NCBI GenBank assembly: GCA_026874595.1
Contig: CM049313.1
Coordinates: forward strand, 40,266,659-40,330,658
Direction: 5' to 3'
Length of the DNA: 64,000 nucleotides
Source of the DNA: Sipunculus nudus
Taxonomy: Eukaryota > Annelida > Sipuncula > Golfingiida > Sipunculidae
Shown here: positions 23,801-33,876 of the stretch, in pieces
How the letters are laid out: each line of letters begins with the position of its first letter
How positions within the stretch are numbered: the stretch's first letter is position 1
Program-made: the position numbers and the translations under genes
The notes under the pieces: generated by a model
Databases searched by the model: none
What the model was told of the DNA's origin: nothing
What the model saw: only the letters and a program-made list of their open reading frames with translations

Positions 23801-24257
23801 TCAATGCTTCTCTGCTATAGACAGGATCACTAGCAGCTTCAGCTGCTTGTTGAACAAAACTTACAAGGTCTGTGAATGTAGTAACTCTTGCACTTTCACG
23901 TTTGACATTTGTTGCTTTGTCACACCACTTGTTCTGCAAGTATGTTGGAAGTTTACACACAATAGCCTGCATGTTAGGAGCATGATTAAGCACTTCCATG
24001 TGAGGCATTGTCTTCGACGCGTTCAGGCATTTAACCAAGAAATGTGCCAAATGCCTCAGCGAGAGACAATCATCATACTTTATTTGAGGCCATTTCAACA
24101 ACTTATTGACATGCGCCATGGAGATTTTGTAAGGGTCACCATATTCTTTATGGAGTAACGACCTGGCCGTGAGGTAACCTATACTTGGTTCCATATACAA
24201 GCAACCACCTATTAGGGATTTAGGATAGTCTTGAAGGTGCTGATCCAGATAGTACAA
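20838..24257 (-). CDS. BEL gag-pol central part: zinc knuckles, protease, RT, RNase H
   Basis: 1,139 codons are open. In order: capsid-like region; two zinc knuckles at about residues 241-272 (CFGC..H..C and CKQC..H..H); retropepsin with YDNGSSG near 342 (Asp-Asn-Gly instead of the usual Asp-Ser/Thr-Gly); reverse transcriptase with YVDD near 766; and RNase H with VFSDAS near 948. The last codons come from the Helentron-like insertion, which supplies the TGA at 20,838. The N-terminus is truncated by a frameshift near 24,270. The long open span supports a young insertion. Confidence 0.9.
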   Translation of the reverse strand: MYYLDQHLQDYPKSLIGGCLYMEPSIGYLTARSLLHKEYGDPYKISMAHVNKLLKWPQIKYDDCLSLRHLAHFLVKCLNASKTMPHMEVLNHAPNMQAIVCKLPTYLQNKWCDKATNVKRESARVTTFTDLVSFVQQAAEAASDPVYSREALRKSDAQFKSTGRTSSIYKQTSHKQKSSSFATSVNTSGSMKQDQTTVRHKDVKKHKVPCILCQKEYDLDECDEFLKKDLTERRNFLKDKRACFGCYGLNHISKGCTRKHTCKQCGKRHPTALHDEAFIATRTVANTVPAIEDNNNIASSNVLQSTCNATDADSKILHAILPVKIWQKGSKQVVSTYALYDNGSSGCFIKDELKSKLGASGNEVTQQLRTMHGLSCVKTSAINDLIVSDWSGGNPIQLPRTYQRTEIPVDHQNIPRPEVLSKWPHMKDVVQKIPTYIPNMDIGLLVGSNCPAALEPIQVIPTQGDGPFAAKLRHGWTVNGPIRIQSNAETVTCSRILVREVEHTKELISPTTVLRLLELDFNEKPTKQPGERGLSQDDINFFDKADQGIHMSDGHYEVPLPFRNVNVIMPDNKEQAIKRAQWQKRKMLRNDKYREDYVAFINNLLKQGYARKVPNDCVETDSGKVWYLPHHGVYHPKKPNKIRVVFDCSATFDGTSLNDRLLQGPDLTNSLIGVLTRFREEQIVFIGDVEAMFHQVHIPHSQCNFLRFLWWPDGDLGKDLHEFQMTVHLFGAVSSPSICNYALRKITEDFSLKPSVAHTIKRNFYVDDCLKSVATEQEAITLIQDLRSACKAGEFNLTKFVSNSRSVLESIPPADRAKELQAIDLDRDELPVERTLGIQWCISTDQFGFSFILNSKSATRRGILSIVSSVFDPLGFIAPFILPAKKLLQELCKEQNLGWDDEISEQYQVRWQRWLGELTSLGKMSISRCFIPNGFGPIASRQLHVFSDASTIGYASVAFLRLCNTEGKIHCSFLLGKARLAPVQPVTIPRLELTAAIVSVHIGQMILYELDNKPDKVVYHTDSTTVLHYISNNKKRFPVFVSNRVRVIRDFTEPSQWRFVATENNPADDGSRGVNGYQMLERKSWIQGPEFLRSAEEKWPKQPEPPHFMCPDDNRDEHTVNTAVTSVNETSDPWVMTLS

Positions 24258-25395
24258 TCTGTCGGCATCGTTGGCGCCCGCGAAGCTATTCTGGTATCAA
24301 AGGCCATGATGAATGCGTTGTACTCCATGACGTCACCCTTGAACTTTGGAACTTCCATTTGGGGTAATGTAGAAGCAGTTGCAAGCTGCTGACAAATGCC
24401 TACCATCTGTTGATCCTGGTATTGGCTTGAGCTGATAGCTTTCTGCCTAACTGGATCACTTAGCAGCGGTTTGGGAGTGAATATTTCAGCAGCAGGATCA
24501 AGTGCTGTTGTTCTATGTCCTATCGGTGAACTAGTATCAATGCCTTCAATATGAGATGCTGGATTTACAGGGGGGGGGGGGATACAGATGGCGGCACATG
24601 CATATTCCTAGAAGTCACTGTATTAACAGTATTTGCTTGCGCTGCTGAGGGCTCTGAAGATTTTTTCAGAGTATTACTTTTGGGTGGCAGGGTGGTTTGG
24701 TGTGTTTCCATCAGTTCTGCCTCAGCAAAAACATTTTCTCTAGCTTGAGTTTTAGCTATTTCAATATCTAAATTAAGCTGTCTAGTTTTCGCTTCCAGCG
24801 CATGGCGTTCTGCCAGAGTATCACGCTCTACCATTAAGGCTGCTAACTTTGCCTTCTCTCTAGCACGAGCAGATGCAGCTGAAGACCTAGCACTAGTAGT
24901 GGACCTATGTGACTGATGAGACACAACCACAGAACCCTCTATTTGTTCATACATTTCATGTTCAGCTTGGCTTATTCACTTTCTCACAGAGTCCTGAAAT
25001 TGTAAAACTGAAGCTTCTTTTTCATCGAAACGCCTACTTTCAGAGTCTTGTTCGTCTACAGAGGTTAACACATCAAAATGGGCTATGTAACACTGTTGAT
25101 AACTAAGAAACATTTCATTCAAGCTATCAAGGCCCGATTTAACTAGATGCAAATTATTTACATCCGACATAAATTCTGAGAGTTCATTTCGCTTTTTTGT
25201 GACTGCTGCTAAAGCAGCTGTTTGTCTGTTTTTTAATATACGTTGCATTTCTGCCCGACCCTTATCCGTCATAGTTCTTGTTCGGGAAGAGTCACGATCT
25301 GTAGTAGATAGTCCAGGTTGAATCATATCAGGAGAACTGCTAACCTTGTCATGAACACTGGCTGTACCATCCATGATAGAATATATCACAATCAC
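24212..25395 (-). pseudogene. BEL gag N-terminal part, broken
   Basis: The frame from 25,395 ends at an in-frame TGA near 24,976, reopens in the same frame to 24,565, then shifts at a poly-G/C run (24,569-24,580). It resumes at 24,406-24,212 and shifts again near 24,270 into the large pol frame. The product would be rich in charged coiled-coil residues around 24,700-24,900 and contain the capsid start EVPKFKGDVMEYNAF-like segment near 24,360. So there is one stop and two frameshifts. Confidence 0.8.
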
Positions 25396-25701
25396 AAATC
25401 ACCAGAAGACTAAACTTGTATGCACAGACGTAGAGGTCTCTGTATTATGCAACAAGAAGTGAGACACATAAAATTCAAACTGACGATCATTTGTTCACAG
25501 CGTTGCGTTTACTTAAATGCATATCATAGCATTATAAGCATGCAGTATAGCAGACGGTTTTGTGTACATGTTCATTGTTATAACGGTAGTCCGTTTTGAT
25601 TCTTGCACATATTGATACTGTATGAGTCACATGGACGAACTACTTGGCTTCATCTCATTACATCGGTCACTATAACACTGAGCCAAGAGTTTCCAAACTA
25701 A

Positions 25702-26411
25702 TGTTGGTGCAGTTGCGTTAGGACGTTTCAACACACACACTGGTATAATCCTTTTGCCACACAATAACACAGAGACCAAGACTATATTCCTTAAGTTCCA
25801 TCTTTCTTTTGTAATATGCACTAACACGTTGAATAGACGTTGAATCGTTGTACAATAGCATATGTTCCTTATAATGGCTGGCATACTATGGTGTCTCGAT
25901 GATAACAATTGCCACTTGGAACGTAAGACGTTGAAATGGAACACGGAACACGGAACACGTTTGGAAACTAGTGGACAAAGAGAAAGTAAGAAATATCTAA
26001 GTGGGAGGAAATACAGATGAAATATAATACTCTACAATGTACTAGTGGATACATAAACCATTACGTCCTTAAATAAGTGCAAAGATAATCCATTCATCAA
26101 TAACTGTTATAAATAACTGTATAGAGTCGAATACTGTTGCTTTACTCAGACAGTTAACCGGTACACAGTGAATGTAATGAAACCTGTATATATTAAGACT
26201 ATTAGCATACATTCTGTGAAAAAGATATTGCTATATTGTGGTAATATATGCTACAAACCTTTACTGTTGGTTATTACAGTTCATTAATAGGCTACAATAA
26301 TGTCAACTTGACCTACCTCTGTGTGGGCTCTACAAGGAGCTCTGGTCATACTGCCATGCTGCTTTGGTCTTACAAACAGGAAATGACCTAACTGTCACAT
26401 GATTATAGTGT
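25702..26411 (-). repeat. BEL 5' LTR, proximal part
   Basis: It matches the 3' LTR from its TGTTGG end up to the CR1-like insertion. It shares 'ttagcat' and 'acagttc' variants with the far part and differs from the 3' LTR at those sites. It lacks 20 bases near 26,330. Confidence 0.95.
26157..26411. repeat. Long target-site duplication, left copy
   Basis: 255 bases, from ACCGGTACAC to ATTATAGTGT, are repeated at 30,708-30,983 (276 bases) and bracket the CR1-like element. The left copy has a 20-base deletion. Confidence 0.85.
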
Positions 26412-26592
26412 AATCATTTTATTCCTCCGATATCGAAGAGATACAAATGTATTACAACAAAAATACAAACACAATAGTTTGCAGTGCAGAAACAATGTCG
26501 GTGAGAAGAAGAACATGAAAATAATGTCATTTCATTAAAGCACATCATTTACCATCCTGTTTACAGTAAGATGAGTGTCCTGAAGGATGTTC

Positions 26593-29500
26593 TCAACTAG
26601 AGATCAGAAACTTCAGTTCAGTAGGCCATAGTTCGCATATTACTGGCAATACATCTTTTAGAAACAGTGATGTTTTATACATAAATAAAAGGTGCTCGGT
26701 GTCCTCTATCAGAGGAAAGGCTTTACCAAATAAGATTAGAAATAACTCATCCTCGCTCAAGCTGTTAAGGTACCCAGCTGCAAATATGTTTAAATAATCA
26801 TTTATGAAACACCAAAGTTTCTCTCTATAACCCGCGGTGGCTTCACATACCATCATACCATGGAAGGTTGCATTGTTGTAGCTCCTTCCGCAAAAGTGAC
26901 ATAAATTAAATACATCAGGATCAACCAGCAAATTACAGCATGCAATGAGTTTGACCATAAGAGCGAAACCTGACAGAGAGCTAAGTATGTCTCTAGCATA
27001 ATACCACAGTAATGAGGGAATCATGTAATCATTGTGAACAGAATTAAAGACATGGAGATCTGACATCTCATTACACATATTGCCGAACCGCTCAGCTTCC
27101 TTAGCCACAATGGCAGAGGTAATAATCTCATTCCATTGTTTCTTACCAGGGAAAGAACCTGTTGAAAAATAAAGCATTATGTATTCTATTAAATCATATT
27201 TATCAAGGATACGAAGCATATCTCCTGTACTACCAAAAATACTCCCTTGACGTCCCAAGTCAGACAATATTCTGTACCTAAATATTCTAGATGAAGTTGT
27301 ACATGAATTACCAAAGCAAAGTCTGCCAAGGAAAAGTAATTTTTGTCTATCAATAAAAGTTGTAATAGAAGATAACCCGAGCATACTTAAGCATACTACC
27401 GAGTGTACACGACTTGGCAGTCCTTGTATCAATTTAGCGCAGAACCTGTGCATGCGTTCTAAATTTAACATGTCGTTATCGCTTAGCGAGCACCATAGTT
27501 CGCAGCCGTACAAAGCCTTTGGTAAAACACACGTCTTGTATAGCTTAACGCTGGTTAGGGGATTTAACCCAAGGGGACGCACTCCCGCTCCCAGAAGGGA
27601 TAGAAACATACCCCTCCCATTCCTACAGGAATTTGCTATAAGGTCCCTGGCGGCAAAACTAGAATTCAGTATTATACCTAAGTTTTTTGCAGTTCTAGTT
27701 TGTTTAAGTGAAATTCCCCCTAATTTCCAATTTCGTCTGTGTTCATTTGAATTAAACGCTTGTACCATTTCTCCGAAAACAATCACAGCAGTTTTATCTG
27801 CGTTAAAGATAAATCTCCACTTACGAGAATATTCATAGCAGATGTTAATCATTTCCTGAAGTGCCCCAGGAGACAGGGCTAAGAGCGCGACGTCATCTGC
27901 TTGTGTCGGTGAACCAATAAAGATGTTCCCAATTGTTGCCCGGTACCTGCTATTTCTTAGCTGAATTAGCAAGTCATTAATAAAAAGATTATATAACCAT
28001 GGGGATAAAACACCCCCCTGCCTTACGGACTGTGATAAATTAAACCATCTACTAGTAATACCCTCATAATATACAGCGCTCCTCATATCTGTGTAGCTAT
28101 TTAAAACTACGCGCCACATTTTCCCGTTGATACCGAAGTCAAAAAGTTTCACGAATAGTCCCGTATGCCACACTCTGTCGAAAGCCTTGCTGCTGTCGAG
28201 CAGGCAGGCATAAACCTTGGATTGACGTTCGACACAATGAGCTACACATTCTTGGAGATGATATGAGGCGTTTATTGCTCCCATACCTTGCCTCAAGGCA
28301 CACTGCATGTCATCCGGGAAGCGTAATCCTTGCACAGAAATAAAACGATCAATACGGTGCCGAAAAACCAGCTCCATCAATTTATAAATACATGGCAACA
28401 AGGTAATTCCCCTATAGTTATTAGGATCGGAATTACTTTTGTGGGGGTTCTTGAGAATAGTTATGATAAGACCATTTTTCATTGCAGCTGGTACCATTTC
28501 TAAACGCAAGTTAAAGTTAAACAAATTAACAAGATGATTCTGAAGCGATCTGCCTCCGTGCAAAATGTGCTCATTCACTATACCATCGAACCCACAAGCC
28601 TTCCTGGTTTTTAGGCCCCTAATAGCCTTTAATAATTCAGTTACAGTAACGGGGTCATCAAGAAAGGGATTATAATTGAGTGGAGACTTACGTTTGTAAT
28701 ACTCCAATATATCCTCAGTGGCAAGTTTGAACTGATCATCATAATGTGCATAATTATTATCGGAGTATAGCGACTGGAAGTGATTGGCCCACCCTTCACA
28801 AATTTTGAAGGGGTCTCTCTCCGTTTTCAGCTCAAATCGCACGCCACTGTTAGATTTAAGTGTTTTTCTATTCCGTTTCCGTATAGAGTCCACATCTATT
28901 TCAGAAAAATTATCAACTTGTTCAAAAAGGGCCCGTTCTTGTTCTTCGTAAATTTTCCTCAGCTGTTTACGAAAATCTCGCTTACACTTCTTATAATAAG
29001 AATATGAAGCAAACGCCTCGCCACGTGGTCTGCCTTCATAGAGCCAATGCGCTCGTGCAATTTTCATTTTGTCATGGAGGGGCTTTAAATGCGATGACCA
29101 TTTAGGCTTAAGGTACGGCCTGCGTTTCTTTGGGGGAATGGCACTATCGCCAGCTGTGCGTAGTGACGTTATAATGTCATCATAGTAACGTGACAATTTA
29201 TCTGGCTCAGCATCCTGTTCTGTTGGAACACAGATCAAATTAAGAGCACCATCTAATTTATTCCTATACAAAACATCATTACCATTTGCTTTTATTTTTT
29301 TCCAATTCAACACATGACGTTCTGTTGGGATAGCATACGCTACTTCAGGTATCATAATCTTGGTTAAGACCGGTAAATGGTCAGATGTATTTAGATGGGA
29401 ATCATCTAAAATCTCACAACTGGCACTGTCATGATAATCAATGGGTATCAAAATATGATCTATCATTGATCTATGGGAACCGTCATCGTAAGGGTCGAAA

Positions 29501-30114
29501 GTGTAAGCAGGCCCTGTGCGAGTTGACTGCACACAAAGAGATATTAGATCATTGTCAAGCATAAACTTCTGCATTAAATCTCCCCTCAACTGTAATGCGC
29601 AACTATAACTCGGACCGCTTAGCTCACAATTGAGGTCACCCATTATTATAAAATTATACCCGTGACCATATTCATGCACAATGCTATAAAGTTTCTCAAC
29701 ATATTCAGTGTACAATGAGTATGAATTACTAGAACTTGGCATATATACATTCAATAAGATAAAGGGAAGTGACCCCGGAAGCCGCAGTAATACCCCAAGG
29801 ATACGACCGTCATTTATGTCATTAATGCGACTGATGAATTTACTAAGTTCACGCTTCCACAGGATGGCAACACCTCCTTTACCACGCCGGTGAGACACAT
29901 ATGGGTCTAACGATTTATCAGAAACGCCATAGCCATCATAGTTCAAAAGTATGGAATTGAGAAAGCACAGGTTATCAGGGAACAGCCAGTGCTCCGATAT
30001 ACAACATACATCAACAGAATACTTGTCAAGAATGTTTGACAAGTACACAGTACTAGGCATAATACCCCTTACATTAAAGTTTGAGATACAGAATGGCTTA
30101 CTCCTTTTTGTCAT
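26593..30114 (-). CDS. Non-LTR retrotransposon ORF2: endonuclease-reverse transcriptase, intact
   Basis: 1,173 aa, uninterrupted. An N-terminal apurinic-type endonuclease (residues 1-250) shows FNVRG, Glu 41 in SEHWL, Asp 160 in GDLNC and SDHLPV at 244-249. Reverse transcriptase follows: KACGFDGIVNEH near 490, LLDSSKAFDRVWH near 640, a VRQGGVLSPWLYNLFINDLL block, and the catalytic ADDV near 738. A C-terminal CHFCGR...H cysteine-histidine motif ends it. The product would nick target DNA and copy element RNA onto it. Being intact, with almost no LTR divergence around it, suggests very recent activity. Clade within the CR1 group is not certain. Confidence 0.95.
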   Translation of the reverse strand: MTKRSKPFCISNFNVRGIMPSTVYLSNILDKYSVDVCCISEHWLFPDNLCFLNSILLNYDGYGVSDKSLDPYVSHRRGKGGVAILWKRELSKFISRINDINDGRILGVLLRLPGSLPFILLNVYMPSSSNSYSLYTEYVEKLYSIVHEYGHGYNFIIMGDLNCELSGPSYSCALQLRGDLMQKFMLDNDLISLCVQSTRTGPAYTFDPYDDGSHRSMIDHILIPIDYHDSASCEILDDSHLNTSDHLPVLTKIMIPEVAYAIPTERHVLNWKKIKANGNDVLYRNKLDGALNLICVPTEQDAEPDKLSRYYDDIITSLRTAGDSAIPPKKRRPYLKPKWSSHLKPLHDKMKIARAHWLYEGRPRGEAFASYSYYKKCKRDFRKQLRKIYEEQERALFEQVDNFSEIDVDSIRKRNRKTLKSNSGVRFELKTERDPFKICEGWANHFQSLYSDNNYAHYDDQFKLATEDILEYYKRKSPLNYNPFLDDPVTVTELLKAIRGLKTRKACGFDGIVNEHILHGGRSLQNHLVNLFNFNLRLEMVPAAMKNGLIITILKNPHKSNSDPNNYRGITLLPCIYKLMELVFRHRIDRFISVQGLRFPDDMQCALRQGMGAINASYHLQECVAHCVERQSKVYACLLDSSKAFDRVWHTGLFVKLFDFGINGKMWRVVLNSYTDMRSAVYYEGITSRWFNLSQSVRQGGVLSPWLYNLFINDLLIQLRNSRYRATIGNIFIGSPTQADDVALLALSPGALQEMINICYEYSRKWRFIFNADKTAVIVFGEMVQAFNSNEHRRNWKLGGISLKQTRTAKNLGIILNSSFAARDLIANSCRNGRGMFLSLLGAGVRPLGLNPLTSVKLYKTCVLPKALYGCELWCSLSDNDMLNLERMHRFCAKLIQGLPSRVHSVVCLSMLGLSSITTFIDRQKLLFLGRLCFGNSCTTSSRIFRYRILSDLGRQGSIFGSTGDMLRILDKYDLIEYIMLYFSTGSFPGKKQWNEIITSAIVAKEAERFGNMCNEMSDLHVFNSVHNDYMIPSLLWYYARDILSSLSGFALMVKLIACCNLLVDPDVFNLCHFCGRSYNNATFHGMMVCEATAGYREKLWCFINDYLNIFAAGYLNSLSEDELFLILFGKAFPLIEDTEHLLFMYKTSLFLKDVLPVICELWPTELKFLISS

Positions 30115-30170
30115 ATTATAGAATGTAGAAGATGCGGGTTACATAAACATATAATATAACAGAAATTAAT

Positions 30171-30704
30171 TTATTTCATTTTAACCCTTGGCCTCAAACG
30201 CCTTGCATAAACACCTTCTGGCCAGAAACGGCCACTCATTACACTGCTACAGAAGTCACGTGGCACCCGTAAGTAACCACAATTAAAATCACCGTTTCTG
30301 GACCTGAGTATGCGAAAGTCAATCACCTCAATGCCACCTGTAACAATATATCTGAGTGCCCACTGTCGATTCACAAACTTTCTTATTCTGCCAATGTAAA
30401 ACTCGCATTCAGGAGGATCCCACTCATTATAATTTGGGCGTGAGCTAACCACAACATTTATCCGAATACTTTCAGTCGTAGGACCATTGTTTCTCTGCCG
30501 TTCATCTGCACCTCGTTCTGGGGTTCCACATCCACCTGTCCTGCTTTCGTCATGGTTACAATCGGTGGCATGATCTTCATATGAATTGGACGGTGCCTTT
30601 ATTTCCATTGGCGGTTCAGCTTGTACGTCTGGGACATTCCCAGTGTTGACCACAACAGGTGTGTCCGAAATTGAATTGTCTACTTCACATCGCGTCGCAG
30701 CCAC
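30171..30704 (-). CDS. Non-LTR retrotransposon ORF1 (gag-like), probably 5'-truncated
   Basis: 177 aa. An acidic, low-complexity N-terminal half is followed by a compact domain (CEFYIGRIRKFV... to WPEGVYARRLRPR), which resembles the C-terminal nucleic-acid-binding domain of CR1-type ORF1 proteins. No zinc knuckles are seen, so those may have been lost with the 5' end. The start ATG lies three bases inside the element boundary, so the natural start may be missing. Confidence 0.7.
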   Translation of the reverse strand: MAATRCEVDNSISDTPVVVNTGNVPDVQAEPPMEIKAPSNSYEDHATDCNHDESRTGGCGTPERGADERQRNNGPTTESIRINVVVSSRPNYNEWDPPECEFYIGRIRKFVNRQWALRYIVTGGIEVIDFRILRSRNGDFNCGYLRVPRDFCSSVMSGRFWPEGVYARRLRPRVKMK

Positions 30705-30707
30705 GAC

Positions 30708-31194
30708 ACCGGTACACAGTGAATGTAATGAAACCTGTATATATTAAGACTATTAGCATACATTCTGTAAAAAAGGATATTGCTATATTGTGGTAATATA
30801 TGCTACAAACCTTTACTGTTGGTTATTACAGTTCATTAATAGGCTACAATAATGTCCACTTGACCTACCTCTGTGTGGGCTCTACCTAAGGGTACACAAG
30901 GTTACAAGGAGCTCTGGTCATAATGCCATGCTGCTTTGGTCTTACAAACAGGAAATGACCTAACTGTCACATGATTATAGTGTCTGTACACAGTGACCTC
31001 TGGTCATTACCCTGTGTGAAATGAACCATGACATAACAAACATAGTTAGCTCAACAGGGAGCAAGCCACACCTGAAACCAGAAGGTCCCTGGTTCAAACC
31101 CCAGCAATGACATACATTTTTTTTGTTTCTAATTTTCTTATTGTAAACAATAAATATGTATGTTCTTGTTACAAAGTAATTATGTGCATTTACA
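30708..31194 (-). repeat. Long target duplication (right copy) and distal part of BEL 5' LTR
   Basis: 30,708-30,983 repeats 26,157-26,411. 30,984-31,194 completes the LTR to its TTTACA end, followed by CCTTC. It contains the second tRNA-like unit (about 31,046-31,123). Confidence 0.9.
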
Positions 31195-31374
31195 CCTTCT
31201 GATAAACATAAATTTACTGCCTTTGGACAACTCTTACTTCATTTTGATGGCTAACTCATGAATCTTAAGAATTTTGTCTTTGATAGTTTATTATTAATCA
31301 CATATATTTTAAAACATTTTATTAAAAATAATTAAATATATATTTTGGTGCATTGTTTATAATTATTTTCTTAC

Positions 31375-33716
31375 CTGGGTACATGTCAGTTCTGTAAGCA
31401 CATGCCCATTTTCCTTGAAACATGTTGCAGCATATATCACACAAGCTACATGTTTACAATGAGCAGTCGGCCCCTGCCCAGCCCCACACTCGCACTGGGC
31501 TTCTTGGACAACACCATTTTTATCGAAGCTGACACCAACCCTGTAGTGAACAGTTTTGCGCATTTCAGCCCACACTGATGCCATTAGGAAGAACTGCGCG
31601 TGTGCTCCACATACTGCTTTGGTGCTTCTTATGTATCTCACATACCTGGAATTATAAATTGGCATTTATTAACAAATTTCACACACTCTAACAAATTAAA
31701 ATATTTTTGATTAGCAAAAGTAAACTAATCTTATTTTAAGAGTATAATATAACATAATCACTGAGATATATTGATATTTTTATCTTTTCCTGTTAAAACA
31801 TGTACCAAGATAATTTATTAGTTAATGCATAGACATAAATGTTTTAATCTAATTTCTTGTACATACTTAATTCCTTTCTGAAACAGGTTTTAATATAATT
31901 GTATAGTTTCATGTACTGGTGTTACTTCATGTCACATACAAATGTATGTTATGGGCACATATTAATACACATCAGATCTAAGGATTAAAAGCAGTCTGCT
32001 TTTGTTTCATTTAAACTGTGTGAAACAGCATTGTTGATTAGTGATGTGCTGGGCAAAGCCAATCATGAATTCTAGAGTTGTTGGAAAATGTCTGCTTCTG
32101 GACTGGAGTGATGTGGTCAGAGCCGATTTGCTTACAACAATCATTAAAAAATGTATGTTTATAATCATTCCTTGCCAACCAGTAAGAAACAAAGGTTGGA
32201 TCCTAATGTATTTTAAAAACATATATTCTTATTATAAATCTTACCTCTCATAATACATTTCAATGCATTTCCTTTCAAGGGACTTCCCATATAATTTCAA
32301 GTAGTCCAACAGTCTATCATGGTTTATTTGAGGAAACTCTTCCATCATCCCTCCATGCAGGTCTTTGTACCCTGCTGAGGGCAAGGACATCTGATACTCT
32401 TGAGGCACTAAATCTCCACAGGAAACAGAGTTTCCATCATTTGTTTCTAACCTGCAAACATGCACTCAAACTATTTAATATTTTTTTTATTATCTTATGT
32501 TTTTATATTCTTCACATTACATAAGGTGAATAAAATTTTTATGTGTTTGAAACACCTTAACAAACATGTCATGGATATCAAATCAATTTATATTTGTTTA
32601 AAAACATTCAAACTTGTGCAAATATAGCCTAGTGAGTAGCCAATACATTTAAGGAATTTAAACATCAAATAAAGGAAAGGCCACACACACAAAAGTTTCA
32701 TAAGGATCAGCTCTATGGTAATATTGCAAATCCCAGCTTTTCCCTTGATTTCAGTTTATGAATCTTAGAGGTGTAGGGGAAATTGAAAAAATTTTCTGTT
32801 GATAATTCCTTCAAATTAAAGGATTTATGGGTATTTTTACACCTGTCAGGAAACTCACAAAATTATACATAGTGTTTTGACCAGTAAATAAAAAGAAAAA
32901 TCCACACTTTCATCATACATTATAATCCTACAGCCCATAATACAATTTCTAGGTGTTGCTTAATTTTATACAGCCTTTACACTACAGTGTCCTTAAATTC
33001 ATATATTTTTAATCTATTTAAATTATTTCCTTGATTCATCATTGATTTTAACTAAATTCTTATTATTTTCATTGTGTATTATGCATGATTTTTTTTAATT
33101 TTCACTTTTAGGTCTGTTTATATACTTTCATTAGTAATATACTATTAATTACTACAATTACCTCATTTATTACTAACATTTGACCTATATTATAAGTTGG
33201 CTATAATAATCTAACCATTAGCATTATATAATTGTACTGAATGAAATAAAACTGTAAATAAATGATAACCCATTATAAAATAAATAAATTAATTACATTT
33301 AAGTTCAAATTTCCACACAAAGGTGTACAACATCGCCTAGCTGTCACCTGCCGGCTACCGCGCGCTTGTCGCGTCAAAGGGGGGCGTGTCATATGTAAAC
33401 ACAGGCCTAGGAAAAAAATATAAAACCTATTAAAATGTCTAAGCTACCCAATCTGTTGAATAATATTAATAAAAAACTAAAATTTTTTAAAAAAAATTTT
33501 AGTTATTATTAGTCTTTAAAATTTATATTTTGTCATTTTCATCGTAAATCAATACTATTTTGACGCTATTTTCTCCTTATATCGCCCGCAGATTATCACT
33601 TACCTTTGAATCAAATCTTTCTTTTTCCCGTACATTCTGAGCTTGCGTTTTCTTAGTTCATTCCTGAGTTGACACAGTGTCCAGCCAGCATATCGATTTT
33701 CTCTTGTCCCGGCCAT
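31375..33716 (-). CDS. SAP-SWIM-YqaJ protein, exons 1-3
   Basis: Exon 1 (33,716-33,604, donor AAAG|GTAAGT) starts with ATG and encodes a SAP-type DNA-binding helix pair: WTLCQLRNELRKRKL..GKKKDLIQR. Exon 2 is 32,451-32,245 (donor GAGAG|GTAAGA). Exon 3 is 31,645-31,375 and holds a SWIM zinc finger, CECGAG...HCKHVACV, in the CxC...CxHxxC form. Junction phases are 2, 2 and 0, so the frame runs through. Exon 3 joins in phase to exon 4 at 14,995. Introns 1 and 2 are 1,152 and 599 bases. Once the BEL insert is removed, intron 3 would be about 415 bases. SAP and SWIM suggest DNA binding in the nucleus. No break is seen in these three exons. A host gene is possible, but pairing with the transposase favours a transposon gene. 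Confidence 0.8.
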
Positions 33717-33876
33717 GTTGGATAAAATACTCCGCAATGAAAACCCCCGCTTCGGATCGTTTGTTTACTCAGCTGTGGCAGACGTTTACCGTGTTTGCGT
33801 ATCAGCGCCCCCTTTCGGCCATTTCGGAACTACATGAAAATGTACCCCATTAAACCGGTCTATGCTAAAACCGCGT

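Larger units (their letters stand above)
26412..30707 (-). mobile_element. CR1-like non-LTR retrotransposon (~4.3 kb) in the BEL LTR
   Basis: ORF1 and ORF2 read on the minus strand with a 56-base gap. The 3' end has AATAAAATGATTA and no poly-A tail, as in CR1-group elements. The 5' end lies three bases before the ORF1 start, so the element is probably 5'-truncated there. It is bracketed by a 255/276-base duplication of LTR sequence. Confidence 0.85.
15236..31194 (-). mobile_element. BEL/Pao LTR retrotransposon with nested insertions
   Basis: Both LTRs begin TGTTGGTGCAG and end TTTACA in plus sense. The 5-bp target duplication CCTTC flanks the whole at 15,231-15,235 and 31,195-31,199. Gag-pol reads on the minus strand: gag near 25.4-24.2 kb, then zinc knuckles, protease, RT, RNase H and integrase down to 16.3 kb. 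The LTRs differ at only a few positions, so insertion was recent. Two younger elements sit inside: a Helentron-like repeat (17,857-20,870) and a CR1-like element (26,412-30,707). Multiple stops and frameshifts make this copy defective. Confidence 0.95.
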
